This document shows positions 1-7,060 of a stretch of DNA of 17,396 nt, piece by piece. Below the pieces are notes generated by a model that saw nothing but the letters and a program-made list of their open reading frames with translations, was not told the origin of the DNA and did not search any database. The position numbers and the translations under genes are program-made. Numbering within the stretch: the stretch's first letter is position 1; the number at the start of each line of letters is the position of its first letter. This DNA is from JASFBA01 sp036172265 (GTDB lineage Bacteria > Chloroflexota > Chloroflexia > DTKN01): NCBI GenBank assembly GCA_036172265.1, contig JASFBA010000052.1:1-17396 (forward strand). Direction: 5' to 3'.

Positions 1-2
1 CC

Positions 3-176
3 GGTGGCATACGCGACGACTATTTCGGCGAAACCTGGGAATATGATGGGGACGACTGGCAACTCGTCGCCTACTTCCCCGGATACATCGACGGAGCGAT
101 GGTCTATGACAGCGCCCGAGGTCGGTCTGTCTTCTTTGGCAGTTGGCGGATGGCCGTTGGTTCGGAAAGGAGGTGA
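3..176 (+). CDS. C-terminal fragment of a kelch-like beta-propeller protein (cut by window edge)
   Basis: An open frame runs from the first bases to a TGA at 174-176 and gives about 57 residues. It contains GETWEYDGDDW followed about 14 residues later by AMVYDSARGR and VFFG. This is the repeating unit of kelch-like/galactose-oxidase-type propellers, in which each blade has a G-E-T-W-E-Y-D strand and an M-x-Y-D-x-x-R-x-x-x-V-x-F-G strand. Only the last blade is visible. The protein ends shortly after it with GSWRMAVGSERR, so no C-terminal anchor is present. The start lies outside the window. It is followed 68 bp later by another propeller gene on the same strand, which suggests a common secreted-protein locus. 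The function of the whole protein cannot be told; such propellers are often extracellular binding proteins. Confidence 0.7.
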   Translation, partial: GGIRDDYFGETWEYDGDDWQLVAYFPGYIDGAMVYDSARGRSVFFGSWRMAVGSERR

Positions 177-244
177 AAATAGGAGCAAATTTACCAAAAG
201 CGGTTGCCAGATTTTGCTGAAGAACTTTCAAAAGGAGGAAAAAC

Positions 245-1339
245 ATGAACAAGGGTGACTTTCTTAGGATCGTTACGTTACTAGCCTGCGCCGTCGGGAC
301 ATCCCTCCTGATCATGAGCCCGACGATCTGGGCCGGGCCAGAAACATCGGCGACGGGCGCTCTCTTACTTCAACCCACGCAGATCAAAGGGCAGCCCGGA
401 TCGGTGACAATCGTTACCGGTTTGGGGATCCACGCACCGGTCGCTATTGCCTTTGCTCCCACGCATCCGGAGGTGATCTACGCCGGAGCGCAAGACGGTC
501 TGGCCAGGTCCACGGACGGGGGGCAATCCTGGCACCTGGTTGGCACGGGCCTCCTTTACCCGCGCAAGATCGTGGTTGACCCCTCGAACCCTCAGGTCCT
601 CTACGCCTGCCGGCGTCCTTTGCCCAACGAGCGCGGAATTGCCGTTCCGGGCGTCTTCAAGTCCACAGATGGAGGCTTCTCCTGGAAAAAGAAGGACAGA
701 GGACTCGGAAAACACGAGATCTGGAGCCTAGCCATCGATCCACAAAGGTCTTATGTCCTTTATGCTGGAAGTCGGGATGGACTTGTATTCAAGTCTACCG
801 ATGCTGGGGAAAAGTGGACAATGGCCGGCCAGGAACGGCCGGCGCTGGAGGGCTCTCCGCCCAGGACGGTGATAGACCTCCTTGTGCACCCCATCACCGG
901 CGATCTCTACGCGGTGGAAGATACCGTCGGTGTTTTCAAATCCTCGGACGAGGGCCGGACCTGGGTGACGGTGCACCGCTCCAGCGGCTCTCTGATCCTG
1001 GACTGGCGGTCGGGTACGCTCTACCTGGCTGGCCGCAACCTTTGGAAATCGTCCGATGGCGGGGGCAGCTGGGAGGACATCAGCGGAAATCTGCCCCGGG
1101 ATACAAGGAAGTGGTCCCATCAAATTACCTGGGCAGGAATAAACCCGGAACCGCTGGTCCTTTACGTCCAGCAACAATACCAGACTATCTATCGCTCGAC
1201 CGACGGTGGGAAAAACTGGACACCCCTGGATATAAGACAACGCTTCGTCCCTAGAATGGTCAAACCAGGCCCTCAACCTGTGCTCTATGGGGCAACACCG
1301 GGGGCTTTGGCCAGTTATGCGGACGTCGGCATACCGTAG
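245..1339 (+). CDS. Secreted Asp-box (BNR) beta-propeller protein
   Basis: This encodes a 364-residue protein. Residues 1-31 form a signal peptide or N-terminal anchor (MNKGD, a hydrophobic core around LLACAVGTSLLIM, then WAGP). The rest holds six Asp-box motifs of the S-x-D-x-G-x-x-W type: RSTDGGQSW, KSTDGGFSW, KSTDAGEKW, KSSDEGRTW, KSSDGGGSW and RSTDGGKNW. Spaced strands such as VIYAGAQDGL, VLYACRR and VLYAGSRDGL mark successive blades. This is the sialidase/Vps10/YCF48-like propeller fold. The catalytic Arg triad and Tyr/Glu pair of sialidases are not evident, so a non-enzymatic binding or scaffold role is more likely. The ATG at 245 has a strong Shine-Dalgarno site (AAAGGAGG, 231-238 region) about 6 bases upstream. 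The next gene follows after about 40 bp and is probably co-transcribed. Substrate or partner unknown. Confidence 0.85.
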   Translation: MNKGDFLRIVTLLACAVGTSLLIMSPTIWAGPETSATGALLLQPTQIKGQPGSVTIVTGLGIHAPVAIAFAPTHPEVIYAGAQDGLARSTDGGQSWHLVGTGLLYPRKIVVDPSNPQVLYACRRPLPNERGIAVPGVFKSTDGGFSWKKKDRGLGKHEIWSLAIDPQRSYVLYAGSRDGLVFKSTDAGEKWTMAGQERPALEGSPPRTVIDLLVHPITGDLYAVEDTVGVFKSSDEGRTWVTVHRSSGSLILDWRSGTLYLAGRNLWKSSDGGGSWEDISGNLPRDTRKWSHQITWAGINPEPLVLYVQQQYQTIYRSTDGGKNWTPLDIRQRFVPRMVKPGPQPVLYGATPGALASYADVGIP

Positions 1340-1380
1340 TTACTGAAATCGGGATGTCAAATCTAGAAGGGAGGTTTACC

Positions 1381-4300
1381 ATGAACAGACAACGCCTGGT
1401 CAAGTATGGGCATCTTATTGTCGTCCTTGGGGTACTCTTCTCTCTCCTGACTCCGGCAGATTTTGCCCTGGCTACCATCAACCGGGAAGAGCCCCTTCCG
1501 GGTGGTCAGGTAATCCAGGGAAGCACAAAACTGGCCGGAGCCTATTTCTTCTACTGGTGGCTGCTCCCCAACGATCCCGACGGGGTCAATCCAGCAACCC
1601 AGATGGCCTTTCACCCACCGGGGGTGGCAACCGAGGACACCTGTTTCCATAACCCACCATATTGCATTCCCTACCAAGGAGGACCGTACAACAACGCCTA
1701 CTACAATGTAAATGAGCAGCGCTGGTGGGAATGGCAATTCCGAGACATGGCCGAGGCCGGCCTGGATATAGTCTTTATGTCTTCCTGGGACGGGGTGAGT
1801 CTATGCGATCCTGGCAATCCCGACTCGGGCTTTATGACCCGCAACAAAACCATCCGCGTCGTAAAGGACTACCTCATCCCCGCCTTGGATACCATTGGGA
1901 ATCCTCTCCGTATCGCCCTGTACGATGATACCTGGTCCGAGCACCACCAGTGGTGTCTGGACAACGGATTCCCTCTACCCAACTGCGATGATGATTTGTT
2001 CCATTATCCTATGTCCCTTATCGGCTCTACCTGTGGGAGGCCCAACCGGGAGTACTTCTGGTACAAATGGCAACAGTTTTACGACGCAATCCCACGCCGG
2101 ATGTGGGCCACCCATAACGGCCTACCCGTGGAACAGGGGGGGAGACCCCTAATCCTCATGTGGCACGGCTGGTTCTTCTACGACTTGGGATATGCCAGCG
2201 AAACGATGTGCTCTCTCAAAGAGGCCTTCTACAACCGATATGGGGTAGAGCCATTCCTGCTACCTGACGCGGACTGGCAGGAGCCGCCTCCAAGTGACCT
2301 GAGGCTGGATATCCGATGTCCTTCACCACACTCAGATTGGTACGCCATAGACGGATGGTCCAGTTTCGGCAAGGCCTCTTCGGGGGAAGGCGCTCAAGTC
2401 TTTTCAAACTCGAATAACGGCTACACCACTGCTTATCTGGGTGTCGGTGCAGACACTTGCGTGTACAGCGGACCCTATGGTGGCATAACTTCCACCACTG
2501 ACTGCCAGACAACGGGTTACTATGCCCGTTGGTGGGATATCGGGACCGGGGTTGATCCTTGGTTCAATGAGGGCGAAGAGAGGCAGGATTTCTATTTCTT
2601 CAGGAGTTGGGATGCCGTTAACAACCAGGTCAACCTGGTCGTTATCGAATCTTGGAACGAACTGAAAGAGGGTACCTCCATATCCCGGCTGGAAACTTAT
2701 ATTGCCCCTGACCTGACCTGGTGCGTGGACCATGGCTGGAACGGGTGTTTTCATGGAGGATGCGAACGACATCCTGACCCATGCCCCGAGTACAAGGTCT
2801 TTACAGCAGACCCTCAAGAGGGCTGGCCTTGGGTTGCCCGGTACTGGATGGTAGTAACCCATGATGCCATCGCCGGTTGGAAGGCTGCACCAACGCCGCA
2901 AGTTTTGACCGTGGACAATAACAACGACGAGTCACAGTGCCCCGACCAAGGTAGTTTCTCCGGCGACTGGCCCATCTACTCGACGCCGCTGTGGCCGTAC
3001 TGCGTTGATACCCGCTACACTACAAGGGGTACGGGGGGAACAGTCCAATGGATGCCCCGTTTTCCTTCCCCTGGCGTATACGATCTCTACGCTTGGTGGC
3101 CGAAGGATGCCGGGGGCAGCCAGGATGCCAGACTTCGTGTGTTTGGTCAAACCGAGGCCTTGGTACGGGTAGACCAGAGCAGAGGTCAGGATGCAGGCTA
3201 CTGGAACTATGTGGGGAGTTTCCCCTTCGCCCCTGGCAGCGGTGTGGAGATGCCCAGTAATGCAGATACCGGGGAGGTCATATTAGCCGACGCCATCCGG
3301 TTGGTCTATCGGGGAGCATACACGCCACGCCCGCTTTCCTTCCATACATACTTCCCGATTGTGTTCCGCCACCAGGCAGGAGCAGCCGGTAGTACCCCGC
3401 TGCCAACACCGAGCATACCCAGTTATCCTCCGGCGGCAATTCCTACCCAAACTCCACCACCTCCCCCTCCTCCTTCTACTCCACCTCCCTATCCACCGCC
3501 TCCAACAAGTACACCGCTTCCTTCCCCTACACCAACGCCCACCCCGGGGGACCATGAGCCACCTTCGAGCAGTGTTGACCCCTTGCCGCATTACTCCAAC
3601 CGGCCGGTAGGTTTTCCTGTAACCTGGTCGGGCACAGACCCCGGCGGATCGGGCATCTGCTTGTATGATATCCAATATAAAGATGGGGTATGGAACGACT
3701 GGCTACCTCATACTAGTCTGCATGGCGGGTGGTTCACGCCGGTTGAGCATGGCCACACCTACTACTTCCGCTCCCGGGCCACCGACCGAGCCGGCAACGT
3801 CGAGCCTTGGCCGCAGAACCCTGACTATGACACCTTTACCACCGTGGACCTCCTTCCTCCCACCTCCCAGGTGAACGCCCTGCCGGCCTATAGCCAGGCC
3901 TCCTTCACCGTCTCCTGGGGCGGGGAGGACCCCACCTCCGGCATCGCTTCCTACGACGTTCAGGTCTGCCGGGATAATTGTACCGAACCCCGCCAGGCTG
4001 TCTGGAACGACTGGTTGCTTCAAACCACCGCTACCTCCGCCCTCTATAACGATGGGCAGGAAGGCCCGGTTTACTTCCGCTGCCGCGCCCGCGACCGCGC
4101 CGGCAACGTCGAGACCTACCCTCCCCTCCCCGATGCTCAGACCACGATCGACCGCACCGCCCCGACCTCTCAGGTGGGCCCGCTTCCCCTCTACAGTTCC
4201 GCTACCTTCACCGTCTCCTGGAGCGGGGAAGATAACCTCTCCGGCATCGCCTCCTACGACATCCAGGTCTGCCAAGATAACTGTGCCGATCCTACCTGGG

Positions 4301-6360
4301 GTTGGACCACCTGGCTCACCAAAGTCACCCAAACCGCCTCCCTCTTCACCAGCGGGGAGCACGGCCATACCTACTACTTCCGCTCCCGCGCCCGCGACCA
4401 CGCCGGGAACGTCGAGGAGTGGCCGGCCTCGCCCGACGCCTCCACCCTGGTGGATACCCTCCCCCCTTCTTCCCAGGTGAGCGCTCTGCCGCCCTATAGC
4501 ACGGCTACCTTCACCGTCTCCTGGAGCGGGGAGGACGGCGCCTCCGGGGTTGCTTCTTACGATGTCCAATTCTGCGCCGGCCAGTGCAACGAGCCGACCG
4601 GGGGTGGCGGTGCCTGGCAGGACTGGCTCACCCGAACCACCCGGACCTCGGCTGCCTTCACCGGCGGGGAGCACGGCCAGACCTACCACTTCCGCTGCCG
4701 CGCCCGGGACCGGGCCGGGAACATCGAGCCTTGGCCGGCAAACCCCGACGCTTCCACCATCGTAGATGCCCGGCCGCCCGAATCGCAGGTGCAAGGATTG
4801 CCCCTCTACACCACCGCCGCCTTCACCGTCACCTGGAGCGGGGAAGATAGCCTCTCCGGCATCGCCTCTTACGACGTCCAGTACTGCGTCGGCGACTGCA
4901 CCGATCCCCTCATCGTCTGGACGGACTGGCTGCAGAGGACGCCGTATACCTCTTCCCTCTTTACCGGCGGAGAAGACGGCCGGACCTATAACTTCCGCTC
5001 CCGCGCCCACGACCACGCCGGGAACGTCGAGGAGTGGCCGGCCTCGCCCGACGCCTTCACCCTGGTGGACGCCCTTCCGCCCACCTCTACCGTGCAACCC
5101 CTGCCGGCCTACAGCCTTCCCGACTTCCTCGTCTCTTGGGAAGGCTGGGATACCGTCTCCGGCATCGCTTCCTACGATATCCAGGTCTGCACCGATACCT
5201 GCTCGCTCGAGACTTCCTGGCACGACTGGCTGACCTACACAGCCGCCCTTTCGGCCACCTTCACCGGCGGAGAGGACGGCCAGACCTACTACTTCCGCTC
5301 CCGTGCTCGCGACTACGTCGGCCACCTGGAGAAATGGCCTCCCGAACCCTCTGCCTCGACCACGGTGGATGCCGCGCCTCCCACCTCTCAGGTGGAGCCG
5401 CTTCCGGAGTACAGCCCGGCTGTCTTCACCGTCACCTGGGCCGGCCAGGATGCCGGTTGCGGCCTGGCTTCCTATGACGTCCAGGTCTGCACTTGCCCGG
5501 ATCCGGGGGACGAATGTTGTCAGGATTGGCTGACCGGGATCACCAACACCGCCGCCATCTTCACCGGCACCCACGGCCAGACCTACTACTTCCGCTCCCG
5601 CGCCCGCGACTTCCTGGGGAACCTGGAGGATTACCCTGCCGAGGCCGATGCCTTCACCCTGGTGGATGCCGTGCCTCCTACCACCTGGTTTGAGGGCTAT
5701 TCCTCCTACAGCGGAGTCCCAACCTTCCTGGTGCGCTGGAACGGGGTGGACAAACTCTCCAGCCTGGTTGCCTACAGCCTCTACTTCCGCGACGAATCGC
5801 TCCCCGCCTGGCAGCCGTGGCTGGAAGGCGTTACCGTAACCCAGGCCCTCTTCACCGGTGAGGTCGGCCACACCTACTACCTCTGCATCCGTGGGCAGGA
5901 CCGCGCCGGCAACATCGAGGACAAGGGGTGTCCCGGCCCGGCAGAGGGCTGGCCCATCGAAGGCGAACTTGTCCTGGTCGCCCCGCCGGCCTCCCGCGTC
6001 GAGCCGCTCCCGCCCTACGCACCCGGGACCTCCTTCACGGTCCGCTGGAGCAGCACGCCCCCAAAAACTCTCTACCAGGTGCAGGTGATGGACCTGGAGG
6101 AGGGGCAGTGGCAGGATTGGCTGGAGACCCCGGAGCATTCGGCCTTCTTCCAAGGCCGGCCCGGACATGCTTATGCCTTCCGCTGTCGGGCGCAGGATCC
6201 GGGGAGCGGGGTGTGGGAGGCCTGGCCGTGGGGGGAGGATACACGCACCCAGTTGCCGCCGGCCGAGCCGCAGGATCGTCCTTCCCCTAGCGGTGCGGAG
6301 CCGGCCAGAAGTAGCACCACCGCCCGGTTTGCCCACGGTACGCTCCCCAAGCCGATCTGA
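1381..6360 (+). CDS. Large secreted mosaic protein: glycoside-hydrolase-like domain, golvesin-like domain, Pro-rich linker, nine FN3-like repeats
   Basis: The protein has 1659 residues. The ATG at 1381 is chosen because AGAAGGGAGG lies 6 bases upstream and the protein then begins with a signal peptide (MNRQRLVKYG, hydrophobic core, ADFALA). An in-frame ATG at 1354 has no such site. Residues about 54-500 resemble the GH71/GH99/DUF5010 group of (beta/alpha)8 glycan-active enzymes: AGAYFFYWW at the start, LILMWHGWFFY in the middle, and ESWNELKEGTSI near residue 427, where GH99-like enzymes carry a W/F-N-E motif. Residues about 530-645 look like a golvesin C-terminal-like domain (YAWWP, VDQS, WNYVGSFPF, ADAIRLVY). 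A YFPIVFR stretch and a Pro/Thr-rich linker (about 673-725) follow, then nine FN3-like repeats to about 1630. No LPXTG or membrane anchor is seen at the C-terminus. A polysaccharide-degrading or cell-surface role is inference; the exact enzyme family is uncertain. Confidence 0.8.
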   Translation: MNRQRLVKYGHLIVVLGVLFSLLTPADFALATINREEPLPGGQVIQGSTKLAGAYFFYWWLLPNDPDGVNPATQMAFHPPGVATEDTCFHNPPYCIPYQGGPYNNAYYNVNEQRWWEWQFRDMAEAGLDIVFMSSWDGVSLCDPGNPDSGFMTRNKTIRVVKDYLIPALDTIGNPLRIALYDDTWSEHHQWCLDNGFPLPNCDDDLFHYPMSLIGSTCGRPNREYFWYKWQQFYDAIPRRMWATHNGLPVEQGGRPLILMWHGWFFYDLGYASETMCSLKEAFYNRYGVEPFLLPDADWQEPPPSDLRLDIRCPSPHSDWYAIDGWSSFGKASSGEGAQVFSNSNNGYTTAYLGVGADTCVYSGPYGGITSTTDCQTTGYYARWWDIGTGVDPWFNEGEERQDFYFFRSWDAVNNQVNLVVIESWNELKEGTSISRLETYIAPDLTWCVDHGWNGCFHGGCERHPDPCPEYKVFTADPQEGWPWVARYWMVVTHDAIAGWKAAPTPQVLTVDNNNDESQCPDQGSFSGDWPIYSTPLWPYCVDTRYTTRGTGGTVQWMPRFPSPGVYDLYAWWPKDAGGSQDARLRVFGQTEALVRVDQSRGQDAGYWNYVGSFPFAPGSGVEMPSNADTGEVILADAIRLVYRGAYTPRPLSFHTYFPIVFRHQAGAAGSTPLPTPSIPSYPPAAIPTQTPPPPPPPSTPPPYPPPPTSTPLPSPTPTPTPGDHEPPSSSVDPLPHYSNRPVGFPVTWSGTDPGGSGICLYDIQYKDGVWNDWLPHTSLHGGWFTPVEHGHTYYFRSRATDRAGNVEPWPQNPDYDTFTTVDLLPPTSQVNALPAYSQASFTVSWGGEDPTSGIASYDVQVCRDNCTEPRQAVWNDWLLQTTATSALYNDGQEGPVYFRCRARDRAGNVETYPPLPDAQTTIDRTAPTSQVGPLPLYSSATFTVSWSGEDNLSGIASYDIQVCQDNCADPTWGWTTWLTKVTQTASLFTSGEHGHTYYFRSRARDHAGNVEEWPASPDASTLVDTLPPSSQVSALPPYSTATFTVSWSGEDGASGVASYDVQFCAGQCNEPTGGGGAWQDWLTRTTRTSAAFTGGEHGQTYHFRCRARDRAGNIEPWPANPDASTIVDARPPESQVQGLPLYTTAAFTVTWSGEDSLSGIASYDVQYCVGDCTDPLIVWTDWLQRTPYTSSLFTGGEDGRTYNFRSRAHDHAGNVEEWPASPDAFTLVDALPPTSTVQPLPAYSLPDFLVSWEGWDTVSGIASYDIQVCTDTCSLETSWHDWLTYTAALSATFTGGEDGQTYYFRSRARDYVGHLEKWPPEPSASTTVDAAPPTSQVEPLPEYSPAVFTVTWAGQDAGCGLASYDVQVCTCPDPGDECCQDWLTGITNTAAIFTGTHGQTYYFRSRARDFLGNLEDYPAEADAFTLVDAVPPTTWFEGYSSYSGVPTFLVRWNGVDKLSSLVAYSLYFRDESLPAWQPWLEGVTVTQALFTGEVGHTYYLCIRGQDRAGNIEDKGCPGPAEGWPIEGELVLVAPPASRVEPLPPYAPGTSFTVRWSSTPPKTLYQVQVMDLEEGQWQDWLETPEHSAFFQGRPGHAYAFRCRAQDPGSGVWEAWPWGEDTRTQLPPAEPQDRPSPSGAEPARSSTTARFAHGTLPKPI
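3556..6270 (+). repeat. Nine tandem FN3-like domain repeats inside the large secreted protein
   Basis: Nine units of about 97-104 residues start near 3556, 3850, 4153, 4456, 4768, 5071, 5371, 5668 and 5980. The common pattern is PPTSQV-x-LP-x-YS, then FTVSWSGED-x-x-SGIASYDVQ, a D-W-L strand, G-x-TYYFRSRARD-x-AGN-x-E and a closing T-x-VD. Units 2-7 carry cysteines in the VQ-C or VQVC-x-x-x-C region that could form a disulfide loop. Units 8 and 9 are the most diverged and lack this cysteine pair. Units 3 and 5 end in almost identical DNA (4381-4455 versus 4996-5070), which points to recent copying. Repeats of this kind act as spacers or adhesive stalks in secreted proteins of this lineage. Confidence 0.85.
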
Positions 6361-6371
6361 GGACACTCGAT

Positions 6372-6413
6372 GGGGAAGCGGGGTCGGGGGAATACCTCCG
6401 GCCCCGCTTCCCT
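6372..6413. terminator. Strong hairpin after the large secreted gene
   Basis: GGGAAGCGGGG at 6373-6383 pairs perfectly with CCCCGCTTCCC at 6402-6412, and the pairing continues inward with two wobble pairs to a loop of about 4 bases near 6391-6394. It begins 12 bp after the stop codon of the secreted gene. There is no T-run on the plus strand after it, so it is either a factor-assisted terminator or an mRNA 3' end stabiliser rather than a textbook intrinsic terminator. Confidence 0.6.
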
Positions 6414-6448
6414 ACGATTCCGAGATACCTCCTCGCGTCAAGTCAAAT

Positions 6449-6462
6449 GATAATCTTACCGG
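6449..6462 (+). repeat. Inverted repeat, left copy
   Basis: GATAATCTTACCGG, an exact inverted match to 6909-6922. It marks the distal (3') end of the transposase remnant. Confidence 0.65.
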
Positions 6463-6533
6463 GCTGTTGCCGTCATCCCAGAAAATTGTACACACTCCTA
6501 AGGTCAGGTTGACGTCCTCCGGTTGGCCCGGAA

Positions 6534-6908
6534 CAGCGCCGGGCAGGGAGAGGATGTCCTCGACCAGGTCACAGCCTTCCTGCCGGAGCGGGCGGGGGTT
6601 CGTCTGCTCGCGCAGCTGCTCCGGGCTGATGGCCCCCGTAGCACAGAGACGGTCAAAAGGCGTTCGGAACTCATTACAGCGTCGCCTAATCCGACCCGGC
6701 CGGCCCTGCTTCTGGGGCCGTCTCCTTGGCAACCTGGCCCATCGCCGGCTGGAAGAGGTTGTAGTAAATCCCCATCTGATTGCAAGCCCGGTTGAGGGCC
6801 AGGGTCTGGGCCACCGTACCGAGCCGCTCATAGCCCAGGAAATGGCGCACCAGGCTGGAGTTCTTCTGCTCGACAAAGCGGTTATCGTTCTTGTGGTCAT
6901 CGTCTCCT
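6534..6908 (-). pseudogene. Frameshifted C-terminal tail of an integrase-core (DDE) transposase
   Basis: Read on the minus strand, the first part gives DDDHKNDNRFVEQKN, GYERLGT and YYNLFQPAMGQV. This matches the end of the rve/integrase catalytic domain of IS481-like or related transposases (KNDNxxVEQKN, in which the E is the last catalytic acid; GYxR; NFFQP). That frame hits a TAG at 6686-6688. The homologous continuation is in the next frame: GRPGRIRRR, TPFDRLCATGAISPEQ, LREQTNPRPLRQE and LSLPGA. So there is a frameshift near 6715-6725. The N-terminal helix-turn-helix and the first two catalytic aspartates are absent. The gene is dead. Exact IS family needs a database comparison. Confidence 0.8.
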
Positions 6909-6922
6909 CCGGTAAGATTATC
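6909..6922 (-). repeat. Inverted repeat, right copy
   Basis: CCGGTAAGATTATC on the plus strand, the exact reverse complement of 6449-6462. A shorter direct copy of its core, CGGTAAGATT, occurs again at 6944-6953, 34 bp away. Confidence 0.65.
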
Positions 6923-6952
6923 TTGAAAGAACTATACCACCTTCGGTAAGAT
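6923..6952 (+). promoter_or_regulatory. Alternative upstream promoter for yebC
   Basis: TTGAAA (6923-6928) and TAAGAT (6947-6952) are separated by 18 bp. The -35 hexamer abuts the right end of the IS remnant, and the -10 lies in the second copy of CGGTAAGATT. It is weaker than the candidate at 6964-6992. Confidence 0.35.
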
Positions 6953-6963
6953 TTTGCGGCCGT

Positions 6964-6992
6964 TTGCGAAAAAGAGGATGGAGGATTATAAT
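6964..6992 (+). promoter_or_regulatory. Probable sigma-70-type promoter of yebC
   Basis: TTGCGA (6964-6969), a 17-bp spacer and a perfect TATAAT (6987-6992). Transcription would start near 6999 and give a leader of about 60 bases before the yebC ATG. This leader holds the hairpin at 7013-7033. Confidence 0.6.
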
Positions 6993-7012
6993 GGAAGGAA
7001 AGGTGGAACTTT

Positions 7013-7033
7013 CGACCGTTGTGGGGACGGTCG
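7013..7033 (+). other. Hairpin in the yebC leader
   Basis: CGACCGT (7013-7019) pairs with ACGGTCG (7027-7033) around a 7-base loop, and three G-T pairs can extend it. It ends 12 bases before the AAGGAGG ribosome site of yebC. No T-run follows. It may be a stability element or a regulatory structure; no known riboswitch is recognised. Confidence 0.45.
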
Positions 7034-7060
7034 GGGTAATTTACAAGGAGGAAAACTTCC

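Larger units (their letters stand above)
6449..6922 (-). mobile_element. Remnant of an insertion sequence with 14-bp inverted ends
   Basis: The 14-mer GATAATCTTACCGG at 6449-6462 recurs as its exact reverse complement at 6909-6922. Between them lies only the C-terminal part of an integrase-type transposase, read on the minus strand. The right inverted repeat sits directly against the truncated coding part, as expected if an internal deletion joined the left end of the element to the tail of its transposase gene. Both copies also have TCAA just outside (offset by two bases). I saw no clear target-site duplication. The element is too short and broken to move by itself, but could be moved by a related transposase. 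Confidence 0.6.

Noticed and set aside
4..258. An 84-codon frame at the window start
   Set aside because: The overlapping frame ending at 176 carries kelch motifs; this one has none and runs into the ribosome site of the next gene.
3556..6270. Tandem repeats as a CRISPR-like or satellite array
   Set aside because: The units are about 300 bp, coding and diverged, with a clear FN3-like protein pattern.
3703..6366. An 887-codon open frame antisense to the repeat region of the large secreted gene
   Set aside because: It mirrors the repeated, G/C-ending codons of the plus-strand gene, has no ribosome site and matches no family. The plus-strand frame has clear domains.
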